64,000 bases of DNA from Bradyrhizobium rifense (GCF_008123425.1 NZ_VSSS01000015.1:62001-126000); one strand, 5' to 3'; counted from the stretch's first letter, positions 25,295-34,708 are shown. Notes: generated from the letters alone by a model not told the origin. Program-made: numbers and translations.

Positions 25295-26188
25295 CTATGT
25301 CCGCCGCTGTCCATTGTCGCGCGCTGCGTGTGCCGCGTAGCGGGCCCCCATGAGGTCGAAGGCCGGCTTGTCCACCAGCCTCTGGCGCTCCGCGAACGAT
25401 GTGACAGCGCGCTCGTCGAGGACGCCCTTTTCCTTTAACGCCGACAGCGTCGACAGCATGCCATGTACGGCTCCTTGCAAGGCGGCGTTGGCGTAGAGCA
25501 CCAAGCTGAAGCCCATTTCGGCCGCCGCTTTCTCGTCGATAATGGGTGTCTTGCCGCCGAGCACCAGGTTGACCAGCTGAGGCGCCATCAGGCGACGGGG
25601 GACCGCCTTGAGGTCTTCAAGGCTTTCTGGAGCCTCGACGAATGTGACGTCCGCGCCCGCCTCGATGTAGCGACCGGCCCTCTCAATGGCCGCCTCGAAG
25701 CCTTCCACGGCACATGCGTCGGTGCGTGCGATGACAACCAGATCCTGCCGCCGGGTGTCGACCGCGGCCCGCACCTTGCCCACCATCTCCTCCAGGGAGA
25801 TCAACTCCTTGCCGTCGAAATGACCGCACCGTTTTGGCGCATGCTGGTCCTCGATTTGAATGGCGCTGGCACCGGCTTGCTCCAGGATGCGAACCGTGTG
25901 GGTGACGTTGACCGCGTTGCCAAAACCCGTGTCGATGTCGACGATCAGCGGCAGATCGATCACACACCGGATGGCCATCACATGATCGGCTACCTGGCTC
26001 AGGTCCATGAACCCAAGGTCCGGCAAGCCAAGGTGCATATTGGTGAGTCCAGCCCCAGTCAGATAGACCGCCTTAAAGCCCAGATCAGCAATGATCCGCG
26101 CCGCGAGCGCATTTGGCGCGCCAGGCAAAATAACGCCTTTCTCCTCGCGCAGCATCGCTCGAAGCGTCTGGATGTGAGAAGTCGACAT
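25295..26188 (-). CDS. Isocitrate lyase/PEP mutase family lyase
   Basis: 297 residues, a TIM-barrel of the ICL/PEPM superfamily. The active-site loop KRCGH is intact within IQIEDQHAPKRCGHFDGKEL. The cysteine marks C-C lyases (methylisocitrate, dimethylmalate type) as opposed to mutases or oxaloacetate decarboxylases. The metal region DIDTGFGNAVNVTHTVR also fits. GGAGGG ends 5 bases before the ATG at 26188. The ATG three bases upstream is too close to it. It is probably co-transcribed with the MmgE/PrpD gene. Confidence 0.88.
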   Translation of the reverse strand: MSTSHIQTLRAMLREEKGVILPGAPNALAARIIADLGFKAVYLTGAGLTNMHLGLPDLGFMDLSQVADHVMAIRCVIDLPLIVDIDTGFGNAVNVTHTVRILEQAGASAIQIEDQHAPKRCGHFDGKELISLEEMVGKVRAAVDTRRQDLVVIARTDACAVEGFEAAIERAGRYIEAGADVTFVEAPESLEDLKAVPRRLMAPQLVNLVLGGKTPIIDEKAAAEMGFSLVLYANAALQGAVHGMLSTLSALKEKGVLDERAVTSFAERQRLVDKPAFDLMGARYAAHAARDNGQRRT

Positions 26189-26377
26189 CATTTCCCTCCT
26201 GCTCTCTAGAACGACCCAGGTCCAGTCCAAATCAGGCCAGCTGTTCGCCGATCGGGGTCTCTACCGAGGCTCTGGTCGGCGAAGTTCTTGCTGCGACGTA
26301 AACCATCCCGTATCGGAAGCAGACGCGGGCCTGCCAGCTCATCAGCGACGGAGTGGTGAGACGCCTTGCGCCGATCG

Positions 26378-26776
26378 CTAGACCGGGTTTTCCGCGAAGA
26401 GACGCGCGACCATCGCCGAATCGAGATAGGCCCTTACTCGGTCGATGGTGCCGCCATCGAAGTGGACGACCCAGCAGTACCTGTTGTCGAACCTCAGTCC
26501 GTTCTTCGCCGTGGCCAGGGAGTGAAGTTCCACGACAGCCTGATCATCCTTCACGAGCAGATGCTCGACGACGAGTTGAGCTCCGTGGGGCAGAACCTTG
26601 GCGAGCTTCGCGAAGGTCCCGGCCACGAAATCGGATTTCGACTTGTAGTGACCGGCGAGGGGGTGTGTGCCTTCGACGATCCAGTCGACCTTATCGTCGA
26701 CATGCGCGAAGAACTTCGCGCCGTCGCCTTGCTCGAGACCCTTGAAGATCTTCTGGACGTAGTCTTCGGTGATCAT
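26378..26776 (-). CDS. SnoaL-like/NTF2-fold protein
   Basis: 132 residues of the NTF2-like fold (YVQKIFKGLEQGDGAKFFAHVDDKVDWIVEGTHPLAGHYKSKSDF), with a strong AAAGGAGGAACTC ribosome-binding site before the ATG at 26776. Such proteins are often isomerases, dehydratases or binding proteins. It is divergent from the LysR gene across a 128-base spacer, and the lyase gene starts 190 bases downstream. Probably the first gene of a LysR-controlled set. Confidence 0.82.
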   Translation of the reverse strand: MITEDYVQKIFKGLEQGDGAKFFAHVDDKVDWIVEGTHPLAGHYKSKSDFVAGTFAKLAKVLPHGAQLVVEHLLVKDDQAVVELHSLATAKNGLRFDNRYCWVVHFDGGTIDRVRAYLDSAMVARLFAENPV

Positions 26777-26866
26777 GAGTTCCTCCTTTGTAGACGCGAG
26801 CGACCTATTCGCTCGACATTGGCTTGGACAGATTGTCCTGTCCCAAGACCTAGACCCGCGCGTCTC

Positions 26867-26877
26867 ATTGGTCCAAT
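26867..26877. promoter_or_regulatory. Candidate LysR-type operator in the divergent promoter
   Basis: ATTGGTCCAAT, an 11-base perfect inverted repeat with the T-N11-A-type symmetry typical of LysR recognition sites. It lies in the 128-base spacer between the NTF2-like gene and the LysR gene. It is about 34 bases before the regulator's start, a usual autoregulation position. Confidence 0.45.
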
Positions 26878-26904
26878 ATATGATACTAACTAATCTCATC
26901 TGTT

Positions 26905-27795
26905 TTGGAGATGACCTTGGAGCTGCGCCACATCCGATATTTCCTGGCGGTTGCCCAGGAGCGGCATTTCACGAGGGCGGCAGCCAAGGTCGGCATCGGC
27001 CAACCGCCGCTCAGCCAGCAAATCAAGGACCTCGAGCGGGAGGTCGGTGCTGCGCTGTTCCATCGTTCGGCCCACGGCGCAGAGCTTACCGAGGCCGGGA
27101 CAGCGTTCTTGGCAGGCGTGAAGGAGATGCCCTCGATCGCCCAGAGGGCGACGATGGCGGCGCGCCGCGCGGCGCGTGGCGAACTGGGGTCGCTGCGTGT
27201 CGGCTTCACCTCAACCGCGACGTTCAGCGTCGTCGTAACGTCCGCGATCCGCAGCTTTCGACGCGCCTATCCCGAAATCTACCTCACGCTCGAGGAAGCC
27301 AATACGGCACGTCTCGTTACCGGCTTGCGCGAGGGAACGCTCGACGCCGTCTTCTTGCGGCCAGGCACGCACGATACCGGAGAGCTGCAGGTGCGCCGGC
27401 TCTCGGAGGAGCCGATGGTAGTCGCCCTTCCCAAGCGTCACTCTGCTGCCGGCCTGCAAGAGATTGATCTCGCAATGTTGAAGGACGATCCGTTTCTGCT
27501 GTTCCCGCGGGAAGTCGCTCCGACGGTTTACGACACGATTGTCGACGCCTGTCGAAAGGCCGGGTTCGAGCCGATTATCGGCCAGGTCGCCCCGCACTTT
27601 ACATCGATCGTGAATCTCGTGGCCGCAGAGCTTGGCGTATCGATCGTCCCGGCGTCGATGATGCAAGTGCGCGTGACGGGCATCGTTTATCGGCAGATTG
27701 CCGGCCGGTCGCCGACGACGCGGCTTGCTCTCGCCTACCGGCGAGGAGAGACGTCGCCCGTGGTGCGCAATTTCATCGTGCGGGCCGGCTCGTAA
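26905..27795 (+). CDS. LysR family transcriptional regulator
   Basis: About 296 residues. The N-terminal winged helix-turn-helix (LRHIRYFLAVAQERHFTRAAAKVGIGQPPLSQQIKDLEREVGAALFHR) is textbook LysR of the BenM/CatM-like group. The C-terminal effector domain is complete. The start is TTG 26905 or ATG 26911. GGAG abuts the ATG, so neither is ideally spaced. It is divergent from the NTF2-like/lyase/dehydratase set, which it probably regulates. The effector is unknown. Confidence 0.92.
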   Translation: MEMTLELRHIRYFLAVAQERHFTRAAAKVGIGQPPLSQQIKDLEREVGAALFHRSAHGAELTEAGTAFLAGVKEMPSIAQRATMAARRAARGELGSLRVGFTSTATFSVVVTSAIRSFRRAYPEIYLTLEEANTARLVTGLREGTLDAVFLRPGTHDTGELQVRRLSEEPMVVALPKRHSAAGLQEIDLAMLKDDPFLLFPREVAPTVYDTIVDACRKAGFEPIIGQVAPHFTSIVNLVAAELGVSIVPASMMQVRVTGIVYRQIAGRSPTTRLALAYRRGETSPVVRNFIVRAGS

Positions 27796-28114
27796 TGCTC
27801 GTAGGACCCGGGGCTATCTCCAGCACCATCGTCTTATATCGCGAGCACCTATGCCCGAGCCGGCGCAACTGTGGGGCTATCCCTTTGCTCAAGCTCGGTG
27901 TCGAAGGGGCGGCAAGAAACAGAGGGGCTGCGCGGCAGCGAATTCGCTCCTGATCATCACGCGGCTTGATCATCACCCAGTTCGACGGCCGCTTATGGCC
28001 CTTCTGCGAACATCCTGCGATGTCCGCTAGTGCGCCGTTGTGGGCGGAGAAGCGGACATCAGATGTGCCGGCGCTGAGCGCGCCGGTCTAACCAGTATGT
28101 GGTCCTAGACGCGC
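27796..28114. other. Intergenic region carrying a hairpin repeat
   Basis: 319 bases without a convincing gene. It holds the second copy of the inverted-repeat element (28019-28060). The left part shows no structure that I can name. Confidence 0.55.
28019..28060. repeat. Inverted-repeat element, copy 2 (perfect arms)
   Basis: GATGTCCGCT (28019-28028) and AGCGGACATC (28051-28060) are perfect inverted 10-bp arms around a 22-base loop. The loop sequence (AGTGCGCCGTTGTGGGCGGAGA) is nearly the same as that of copy 1 at 12251, so the two are members of one dispersed family. Confidence 0.75.
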
Positions 28115-28327
28115 CTACTCGTCGTCCTCGTCGTCTTCTTCCTCGTCTTCGTCTTCATCGTCTTCGATTTCGAGGCGCTCGAGCGTGGCGAGCGGCAGCG
28201 TCTCGCGGAACAGATCGCCTTCCGAGCCCATCCAGAGGCAGACGATGTCGTCGCCCTTCACCTCTGCGACGGTCAGCGGCTGGCCGCCGGATTTCAGCAT
28301 GACGACGTCGCCGGTTTTCAATTCCAT
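28115..28327 (-). CDS. YodC/DUF2158 family protein with acidic tail
   Basis: 70 residues. The DUF2158 core (MELKTGDVVMLKSGGQPLTV then VCLWMGSEGDLFRETLPLATLERL) is a small SH3-like fold. The last ~18 residues are almost all Asp/Glu (a poly-acidic tail). Function unknown. Ribosome-binding sequence AAAGGACC lies 5 bases before the ATG. Confidence 0.88.
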   Translation of the reverse strand: MELKTGDVVMLKSGGQPLTVAEVKGDDIVCLWMGSEGDLFRETLPLATLERLEIEDDEDEDEEEDDEDDE

Positions 28328-28643
28328 GGGTGGTCCTTTCGGGTTGATCGATGAGAGCGAAGGCTAGCAAGCCGTCATGACACGCCGATCACGGGCTGCG
28401 TGACCCGTGAATTGCGCCGGCTTGCGTGGACTGCGCGTAACGTCGATGGCAGAGGTTCGAGTGGGAGATCGCGCGATGGTCGCTTCAGGAGTATTCCGTC
28501 CCAGGCGCGGCGATGGTGGCATCATGCACCTGTTTTGCCCGACGCGTCAAATGATTTCGTAAAATCCGCAGTCACGTTGCGTTCGGCGGCAAGCTGTTGA
28601 TTTTGCAACAGCCGCCTACTGTGCATGGGGTTGTTTTCGCGAT
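28328..28643. other. Intergenic region, nothing recognised
   Basis: 316 bases upstream of the YodC-like gene and downstream of the HAD gene. No gene or clear hairpin is supported. The left edge carries the YodC-like gene's promoter region. Confidence 0.5.
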
Positions 28644-29378
28644 TTAGCCCGGCACGAGCTCAGTCAGCGAGCGGATGATGCGGTCGGGCTTGACGGTCGA
28701 GCCTTCGGGCAGGCCGTCGCCGTGCACGTCGATCCAGATCGCGTAGATGCCGAGGCGCTGCGGAGTGACGACTTCCCATTCCAGATTGTCGCCGATCATC
28801 CAGGTATCTTCCGCGGTGACGCCGAGCGCTTCCATCGCGTGCAGATAGGCGCGCTCCTCGGGCTTGCCGAAACCGTGCTCGCCCTCGATCTGGATGTGGT
28901 CGAAGCGATGGGTCAGCTCGAAGCGCTCGACCTTGGCGCGCTGCATGTCGGCGGCGCCGTTGGTGACCAGCGCGAGCTTGACGCCGTGCGCCTTGAACGC
29001 GTCGATCGCATCATGCGCGCCCGGAAAGACGAAGATCGCTTCCTCGCGATAGGTGGTGAAGCGGTCGGCGAGGCGCGCGGCGAGATCGTCGGAGAGGGCG
29101 CGGTGGCCGTTTGCGGCGAGCGCGGCAAAGCCGCCGCGCACCGTGAGCCGTCGTGCCTCGCCGAGCTTCATCCGCCACGCGGCTTCCGCGGTCGACCAGA
29201 ACTGCCGAGCATAGGCGAGCACCGCCGTGGCGACCTCTCGCGGCGGCAGCGGCGCGAGCTCGCCGGCGAATTCTTCCGCGATCGTGTTCCAGGCGATCTC
29301 GGGCCGGCCATAGGCCGAGAGGATGGTGTCGTCCATGTCGATCAGCATGGCGCGAGGGAGAGGTTTCACTACGGTCAT
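28644..29378 (-). CDS. HAD family hydrolase
   Basis: 244 residues. The HAD motifs are in order: DMDDT(I) (nucleophile and general acid Asp, residues ~14-18), TNG (motif II), K in FGKPEER (motif III) and GDNLEWEV (motif IV). It is a phosphatase or phosphotransferase of unknown substrate. An ATG at 29384 is also possible. The ATG at 29378 overlaps the hemF stop by 4 bases (ATGA) and is preferred. Last gene of the trmL-queE-queD-hemF operon. Confidence 0.9.
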   Translation of the reverse strand: MTVVKPLPRAMLIDMDDTILSAYGRPEIAWNTIAEEFAGELAPLPPREVATAVLAYARQFWSTAEAAWRMKLGEARRLTVRGGFAALAANGHRALSDDLAARLADRFTTYREEAIFVFPGAHDAIDAFKAHGVKLALVTNGAADMQRAKVERFELTHRFDHIQIEGEHGFGKPEERAYLHAMEALGVTAEDTWMIGDNLEWEVVTPQRLGIYAIWIDVHGDGLPEGSTVKPDRIIRSLTELVPG

Positions 29379-30274
29379 GGCCATTTCACCTCCGGCGGCA
29401 GCGAGGACAGGATCGAATCCACATTGCCGCCGGTCTTGAGCCCGAAGATGGTGCCGCGGTCGTAGAGCAAATTGAACTCGACATAGCGGCCGCGACGGAT
29501 CAGCTGCTCCTCGCGATCCTCGGTCGTCCAGGCGCTTGCGAAATTGCGCCTGACGATATCAGGGTAGATCTTCAGGAAGGCGCGGCCGACGTCTTGCGTG
29601 AAGGCGAGGTCGGCGTCCCAGTCGCCACTGTCATGCCAGTCGTAGAAGATGCCGCCGATGCCGCGCGCCTCTTTCCGGTGCGGCAGATAAAAATACTCGT
29701 CGCACCACTTCTTGTACTTGTCGTAATCGGCAACGCCGTTCGGCTTGTCGCAGGCCTCTCTCATCGCGGCGTGGAAGGCGATTGTGTCCGCGTCGTCCTG
29801 CGTGCGCCGGCGGTCGAGCACCGGCGTGAGATCGGCGCCGCCGCCGAACCACGCCTTGGTGGTGACGACGAAGCGCGTGTTCATGTGCACCGCGGGCACG
29901 TGCGGATTGCGCAGATGCGCGATCAGCGAGATGCCGGAGGCCCAGAACCGCGGATCTTCAGCCGCGCCCGGAATCTGTGCGCGAAATTCTGGCGCGAACT
30001 CGCCATGCACGGTCGAGCAATGCACGCCGACCTTCTCGAACAGGCGGCCCGACATCATCGACATCACGCCACCGCCGCCGGCAGCCCCGCTGTGATCGAT
30101 GCGCTGCCACGGCGTGCGCGCAAAGCGGCCGGCCTCGCCGGAATAGAGGCTCTGCGGCGCGTCGTCCTCGAGCCGTTCGAAGTTTTCGCAGATGTCGTCG
30201 CGCAAGCGCTCGAACCAGGCGCGGGCACGGGCCTTGCGGTCTTCGATCTGGTTCGGGTCCAATGTGGATGTCAT
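29375..30274 (-). CDS. hemF: Oxygen-dependent coproporphyrinogen III oxidase
   Basis: 299 residues. HemF decarboxylates coproporphyrinogen III to protoporphyrinogen IX using O2. The family signatures are visible: [35 protein letters not shown] with the [11 protein letters not shown] segment, and [19 protein letters not shown]. The ATG at 30274 overlaps the queD stop by 4 bases. The open frame extends 15 residues further, but the overlap fits the operon. No FixK box was recognised, so oxygen control is not evident here. Confidence 0.96.
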   Translation of the reverse strand: MTSTLDPNQIEDRKARARAWFERLRDDICENFERLEDDAPQSLYSGEAGRFARTPWQRIDHSGAAGGGGVMSMMSGRLFEKVGVHCSTVHGEFAPEFRAQIPGAAEDPRFWASGISLIAHLRNPHVPAVHMNTRFVVTTKAWFGGGADLTPVLDRRRTQDDADTIAFHAAMREACDKPNGVADYDKYKKWCDEYFYLPHRKEARGIGGIFYDWHDSGDWDADLAFTQDVGRAFLKIYPDIVRRNFASAWTTEDREEQLIRRGRYVEFNLLYDRGTIFGLKTGGNVDSILSSLPPEVKWP

Positions 30275-30645
30275 TTCGTGAGCTCTTGCGGACCGTAATA
30301 GGTGCAGCTCTCGTTGCAACTGTCGCGGTGGATGCTGACGCGGGTGAGCTCGCCGATCGGCGCAAGCCGCTCCCAGACGAAGCGCGACAGGTTCTCCAGC
30401 GTCGGTGTGCCCAGCGCCTCAATTTTGTTGAGGAACTTGTGGTCGAGCATCACGCGCACATCTTCGATGGCGCGCTGGAGCAGGCCGAGATCGACCACCA
30501 TGCCGGTCGCAGGGTCGGGCGTGCCGCGCACCGTCACCTCGGCGCGGAAGGAGTGGCCGTGAATTTCCTCGCTGTCCGCGCCAAACGTCGTTCCCGACAG
30601 CGAATGCGCCGCCTCGAAGCGGAACGATTTCGTCAATTCCCACAT
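30271..30645 (-). CDS. queD: QueD-like 6-carboxytetrahydropterin/6-pyruvoyltetrahydropterin synthase family, catalytic Cys replaced
   Basis: 124 residues of the PTPS/QueD fold. The zinc ligands are present (EAAH near residue 14, HGH near 30) and so is the LDHKFLN motif. By ungapped comparison from memory with E. coli QueD over FxFEAAH...HGHSF, the position of the catalytic Cys (four residues before HGH) is Ser. The three residues before HGH are E-E-I, giving E-x-x-HGH. The pterin-anchoring Glu near the end (KET in E. coli) is Asp (RDS). It resembles Cys-less PTPS-III-type variants. The queE neighbour argues for the queuosine pathway, but the chemistry may be altered. Start ATG 30645; TTG 30660 is possible. 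Confidence 0.78.
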   Translation of the reverse strand: MWELTKSFRFEAAHSLSGTTFGADSEEIHGHSFRAEVTVRGTPDPATGMVVDLGLLQRAIEDVRVMLDHKFLNKIEALGTPTLENLSRFVWERLAPIGELTRVSIHRDSCNESCTYYGPQELTK

Positions 30646-30662
30646 CTGTCCGTCAACCAATC

Positions 30663-31295
30663 CTATCTGATGCCGAGCGATTTATGCGTCTGCACGCTCA
30701 ACCGCCATTGCGGATGGCGCAGGCAATAGTCGATCGCGCGCGCGGTGTTTTGGGCGACCTCGGGCCCGTCCATCGGCTGCAGCGAGAAGCGCTCGAAGGC
30801 GAGGCTCTCGAAAGTCTCGGGTGCGGCGAGGGCCTGCGGATAGACCAGCTTCAGCTCGTGCCCCTGGCGCAGCACCAGCTCGCTGCCGCCCTTGGGGCTG
30901 ACGCAGATCCAGTCGAGTCCTTTTGGAGGCGCGACCGTGCCGTTGGTCTCGACGCCGATCTCGAAGCCGCGGGCATGGAGCGCGTCGACCAGGGCGTCAT
31001 CGACCTGCAGCAGCGGCTCACCGCCGGTCAGCACCACGTAGCGATTGTCGGTGGAGGCCGTCCATTGCGCGGTGATGGTGTCGGCGAGTTCCACGGCGGT
31101 GGCGTAGCGGCCGCCAAGCGTGCCGTCGGTGCCGACGAAATCCGTGTCGCAGAACTGACATGTCGCGCCGGCGCGGTCGGCCTCGCGGCCGCTCCAGAGG
31201 TTGCAGCCGGCAAAACGGCAGAACACCGATGCGCGCCCGGCATGGGCGCCTTCGCCTTGCAAGGTCAGGAAGATTTCCTTGACCGCGTAACCCAC
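30663..31295 (-). CDS. queE: 7-carboxy-7-deazaguanine synthase
   Basis: 210 residues, radical SAM enzyme converting 6-carboxytetrahydropterin to 7-carboxy-7-deazaguanine (CDG) in queuosine biosynthesis. The unusual C-x14-C-x2-C iron-sulfur motif of this subgroup is clear: GCNLWSGREADRAGATCQFC. The LTGGEPLLQ and VETNGT motifs follow. The start is GTG 31295 after GAGGAGAGCA. It follows trmL by 18 bases and precedes queD by 17 bases. Confidence 0.93.
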   Translation of the reverse strand: MGYAVKEIFLTLQGEGAHAGRASVFCRFAGCNLWSGREADRAGATCQFCDTDFVGTDGTLGGRYATAVELADTITAQWTASTDNRYVVLTGGEPLLQVDDALVDALHARGFEIGVETNGTVAPPKGLDWICVSPKGGSELVLRQGHELKLVYPQALAAPETFESLAFERFSLQPMDGPEVAQNTARAIDYCLRHPQWRLSVQTHKSLGIR

Positions 31296-31313
31296 TGCTC
31301 TCTCCTCAAACTA

Positions 31314-31772
31314 TCAATCGTGCGGGTTCCGGACCTGCCGGAGCGCTTCGCCTGCGGCCATCGCCGCGGACATGGCGACATTGAGCGACCGCAGCCCCGG
31401 GCTGATCGGGATCACCAGCCGCGCATCCGCGGCCTCGACCACCGCGTCGGTGACGCCGGCGCTCTCGCGCCCGAATAGCAGGATGTCCGACGTCTGGTAA
31501 TGAAAATCGCGGTAATCCGTGGCGGCCTTGGTGGTGAAGAGCAGCAGCCGGTAGCTGTGTGCCGCGCGCCACTCCTCGAATTTCGACCAGGAATCATGTC
31601 TGACGATGCTGACATGGTCGAGGTAATCCATTCCCGCCCGGCGGAAATGCCGGTCGGAGACCGGGAAGCCGGCCGGTTCGATGATGTGAGCGGCGATGCC
31701 CAGACAGGCGCACAGGCGGAGAATCGTGCCGGTGTTCTGGGGAATGTCGGGTTGGAAAAGTGCGATCTGCAT
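31314..31772 (-). CDS. trmL: tRNA (cytidine(34)-2'-O)-methyltransferase
   Basis: 152 residues, SPOUT-class methyltransferase that 2'-O-methylates the wobble base of tRNA-Leu. The N-terminal IALFQPDIPQNTGTILRLCACLG and the C-terminal knot (LLFGRESAGV then IPISPGLRSLNVAMSAAMAAGEALRQ) are characteristic. The ATG at 31772 begins the family sequence. Likely the first gene of the operon, ahead of queE. Confidence 0.93.
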   Translation of the reverse strand: MQIALFQPDIPQNTGTILRLCACLGIAAHIIEPAGFPVSDRHFRRAGMDYLDHVSIVRHDSWSKFEEWRAAHSYRLLLFTTKAATDYRDFHYQTSDILLFGRESAGVTDAVVEAADARLVIPISPGLRSLNVAMSAAMAAGEALRQVRNPHD

Positions 31773-32051
31773 GGGCGGCGGTCGGTCGGTTGTGGGCCGG
31801 AAATGTCTCAATAAAACATCGCTGGCCGCGGAATTCGTGCATTGCACGCTCCCGCGCCGTTAGCGGGCTTGCGCTCGTCCTGCAAGGGTGCCAATAGAAC
31901 GATTCTGGACTGCTGTTTTTCGCCTTGTTTTGGTGGAGACACGCCAAGTTCTGCCGCCGCGGGGGGCCGCGGGCGCCGGCAGACTGTTCCGGGGACCTTG
32001 GGGGCTCCTGGAACGGTTCCGTCGGCAGCATAAGAAGAAAGGGTTGGAATC

Positions 32052-32582
32052 GTGACGACAGCGTCTTCGGCGGACCATCCGACACGCCGTGATTTCTTAT
32101 TCGTTGCAACGGGGGCAGCTGCAGCAGTAGGGGGCGCAGCTGCGCTCTGGCCCTTTATCTCCCAAATGAATCCGGACGCCTCGACCATCGCCGCCGGTGC
32201 GCCGATCGAGGTCGATCTGAGCCCGGTCGCCGAGGGGCAGGACATCAAGGTGTTCTGGCGCGGCAAGCCGATCTACATCAGCCACCGCACCAAGAAGCAG
32301 ATCGACGAGGCGCGCGCCGTTCCGGTGGCGAGCCTGCCCGATCCGCAGTCCGACGAGGCCCGGGTCAAGGCCGGCCATGACCAGTGGCTGGTCGTGATCG
32401 GCATCTGCACCCATCTCGGCTGCATCCCGATCGCTCATGAAGGCAATTACGACGGGTTCTTCTGCCCCTGCCATGGTTCGCAGTACGATTCGTCCGGCCG
32501 CATCCGCCAGGGGCCCGCGCCCGCGAACCTGCCGGTGCCGCCGTACCAGTTCGTTTCCGACACCAAAATCCAGATCGGCTGA
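32052..32582 (+). CDS. petA: Ubiquinol-cytochrome c reductase, Rieske iron-sulfur subunit
   Basis: 176 residues. A Tat-type N-terminus ([11 protein letters not shown]) is followed by a membrane anchor at ~15-38. The Rieske cluster motifs are CTHLGC (119-124) and CPCHG (138-142), each with one His and one Cys ligand for the 2Fe-2S centre. The start is GTG 32052. The fbcH gene follows after 62 bases, making the bc1 operon fbcFH known from Bradyrhizobium. It acts in the respiratory chain at the inner membrane. The gene is called fbcF in Bradyrhizobium. Confidence 0.97.
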   Translation: MTTASSADHPTRRDFLFVATGAAAAVGGAAALWPFISQMNPDASTIAAGAPIEVDLSPVAEGQDIKVFWRGKPIYISHRTKKQIDEARAVPVASLPDPQSDEARVKAGHDQWLVVIGICTHLGCIPIAHEGNYDGFFCPCHGSQYDSSGRIRQGPAPANLPVPPYQFVSDTKIQIG

Positions 32583-32644
32583 GCTTCGGATCCGCGTCCG
32601 AAGCCTCGAACCGTCTCGTCGTATTATTTCCTCAGGATCGCATC

Positions 32645-34708
32645 ATGAGCGGACCATCCGACTACCAGCCGAGCAATCCGGCCCTGCAATGGATCGAGCG
32701 GCGTCTGCCGATCCTGGGTCTCGTGCACTCTTCCTTCGTCGTTTATCCGACCCCGCGTAACCTGAACTACTGGTGGACCTTCGGCGCCATCCTCTCCTTC
32801 ATGCTGGGGATGCAGATCCTGACCGGCGTGATCCTGGCGATGCACTACACGCCGCATGCCGATCTCGCGTTCAAGTCGGTCGAGCTTCTGGTCCGTGACG
32901 TCAATTACGGCTGGCTGCTGCGCAACATGCATGCCTGCGGCGCGTCGATGTTCTTCTTCGCGGTCTACATCCACATGCTGCGCGGCCTCTATTACGGCTC
33001 CTACAAGGAGCCGCGCGAGGTGCTCTGGATCCTCGGCGTCATCATTTACCTCCTGATGATGGCGACGGGCTTCATGGGCTACGTGCTGCCGTGGGGCCAG
33101 ATGAGCTTCTGGGGCGCCACCGTCATCACCAATTTGTTCTCCGCCATTCCCTATGTCGGCGAGAGCATCGTGACGCTGCTGTGGGGCGGCTATTCGGTCG
33201 GCAACCCGACGCTGAACCGCTTCTTCTCGCTGCACTACCTGCTGCCGTTCCTGATCGCCGGCGTCGTCGTGCTCCACGTCTGGGCGCTGCATGTCGCCGG
33301 CCAGAACAATCCTGACGGCGTCGAGCCGAAGACGGAAAAGGACACGGTGCCGTTCACGCCGCATGCGACCATCAAGGATGGTTTCGGCGTCGCCTGCTTC
33401 CTGCTGCTCTACGCCTGGTTCATCTTCTACATGCCGAACTATCTCGGCGACGCCGACAACTACATTCCGGCGAACCCCGGCGTGACGCCGCCGCACATCG
33501 TGCCGGAATGGTACTACCTGCCGTTCTACGCGATCCTGCGCTCGATCCCGAACAAGCTCGCGGGCGTGATCGGGATGTTCTCGGCGATCATCATCCTGTG
33601 CTTCCTGCCCTGGCTCGATGCCGCCAAGACCAAGTCGTCGAAGTACCGTCCGCTGGCCAAGCAGTTCTTCTGGATCTTCGTCGCGGTCTGCATCCTGCTC
33701 GGCTATCTCGGCGCGCAGCCGCCGGAAGGCATCTACGTGATCGCCGGCCGTGTCCTGACGGTCTGCTACTTCGCCTACTTCCTGATCGTGCTGCCGCTGC
33801 TCTCGCGCATCGAGACGCCGCGGCCAGTGCCGAACTCGATCTCGGAGGCGATCCTCGCCAAGAGCGGCAAGGCCGTCGCCTCGATCGCGGTCGCGCTCGT
33901 CGCCGCCGGCGCGCTGTTCGTCGGCACCTTGGGGGATGCCCGCGCCGAGGAAGGCGGCCCCAAGCCGCCAGGCAACAACTGGTCGTTCGCGGGCCCTTTC
34001 GGCAAGTATGACCGCGGTGCGCTCCAGCGCGGTCTGAAGGTCTACAAGGAGGTCTGCTCCAACTGCCACAGCCTGTCCTACATTGCCTTCCGCAATCTCG
34101 GCGATCCCGGCGGCCCCGGCTATTCGGTGGCTCAGGTCGCTGCGTTTGCCTCCGACTACAAGATCAAGGACGGTCCGAACGATGCGGGCGACATGTTCGA
34201 GCGCCCGGGCCGGGCGGCGGACTACTTCCCCTCGCCGTTCCCGAACGAGCAGGCCGCGCGCGCGGCGAACGGTGGCGCAGCGCCGCCCGATTTGTCGCTG
34301 ATCACCAAGGCGCGGTCCTACGGCCGCGGCTTCCCGATGTTCCTGGTCGACTTCTTCAGCCAGTACCAGGAGCAGGGCCCGGACTATGTCTCGGCTGTCC
34401 TCCAGGGCTTTGAGGACAAGGCGCCGGAAGGCGTGACCATCCCGGAGGGCTCATACTACAACAAGTACTTCCCGGGCCACGCCATCAAGATGCCGAAGCC
34501 GCTCAGCGACGGCCAGGTGACCTATGACGACGGCTCGCCGGCGACGGTTGCGCAGTACGCCAAGGACGTCACCACGTTCCTGATGTGGACCGCCGAACCG
34601 CACATGGAAGCGCGCAAGCGCATCGGCCTCCAGGTGTTTGTATTCCTGATCATCTTCGCGTTCCTGATGTACTTCACCAAGAAGAAGGTCTGGGCCGACT
34701 CGCACTGA
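32645..34708 (+). CDS. fbcH: Fused cytochrome b / cytochrome c1 (fbcH)
   Basis: 687 residues joining two bc1 subunits. Residues ~1-415 are cytochrome b: several membrane spans, the two heme-ligand helices and the [12 protein letters not shown] quinol-site region. From ~415 an internal signal-like stretch ends with AxA (GDARA|EE, residue 434), followed by cytochrome c1 with its CSNCH heme site (471-475) and a C-terminal membrane anchor at ~662-680. In Bradyrhizobium japonicum the fusion is known to be processed into separate b and c1. The internal signal fits that. Ends with a terminator 26 bases downstream. Confidence 0.97.
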   Translation: MSGPSDYQPSNPALQWIERRLPILGLVHSSFVVYPTPRNLNYWWTFGAILSFMLGMQILTGVILAMHYTPHADLAFKSVELLVRDVNYGWLLRNMHACGASMFFFAVYIHMLRGLYYGSYKEPREVLWILGVIIYLLMMATGFMGYVLPWGQMSFWGATVITNLFSAIPYVGESIVTLLWGGYSVGNPTLNRFFSLHYLLPFLIAGVVVLHVWALHVAGQNNPDGVEPKTEKDTVPFTPHATIKDGFGVACFLLLYAWFIFYMPNYLGDADNYIPANPGVTPPHIVPEWYYLPFYAILRSIPNKLAGVIGMFSAIIILCFLPWLDAAKTKSSKYRPLAKQFFWIFVAVCILLGYLGAQPPEGIYVIAGRVLTVCYFAYFLIVLPLLSRIETPRPVPNSISEAILAKSGKAVASIAVALVAAGALFVGTLGDARAEEGGPKPPGNNWSFAGPFGKYDRGALQRGLKVYKEVCSNCHSLSYIAFRNLGDPGGPGYSVAQVAAFASDYKIKDGPNDAGDMFERPGRAADYFPSPFPNEQAARAANGGAAPPDLSLITKARSYGRGFPMFLVDFFSQYQEQGPDYVSAVLQGFEDKAPEGVTIPEGSYYNKYFPGHAIKMPKPLSDGQVTYDDGSPATVAQYAKDVTTFLMWTAEPHMEARKRIGLQVFVFLIIFAFLMYFTKKKVWADSH

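Noticed and set aside
32624..34069. 481-residue minus-strand frame across fbcH
   Set aside because: Exact antisense of cytochrome b/c1, with Arg/Asp/Glu/Gln-heavy composition typical of shadows.
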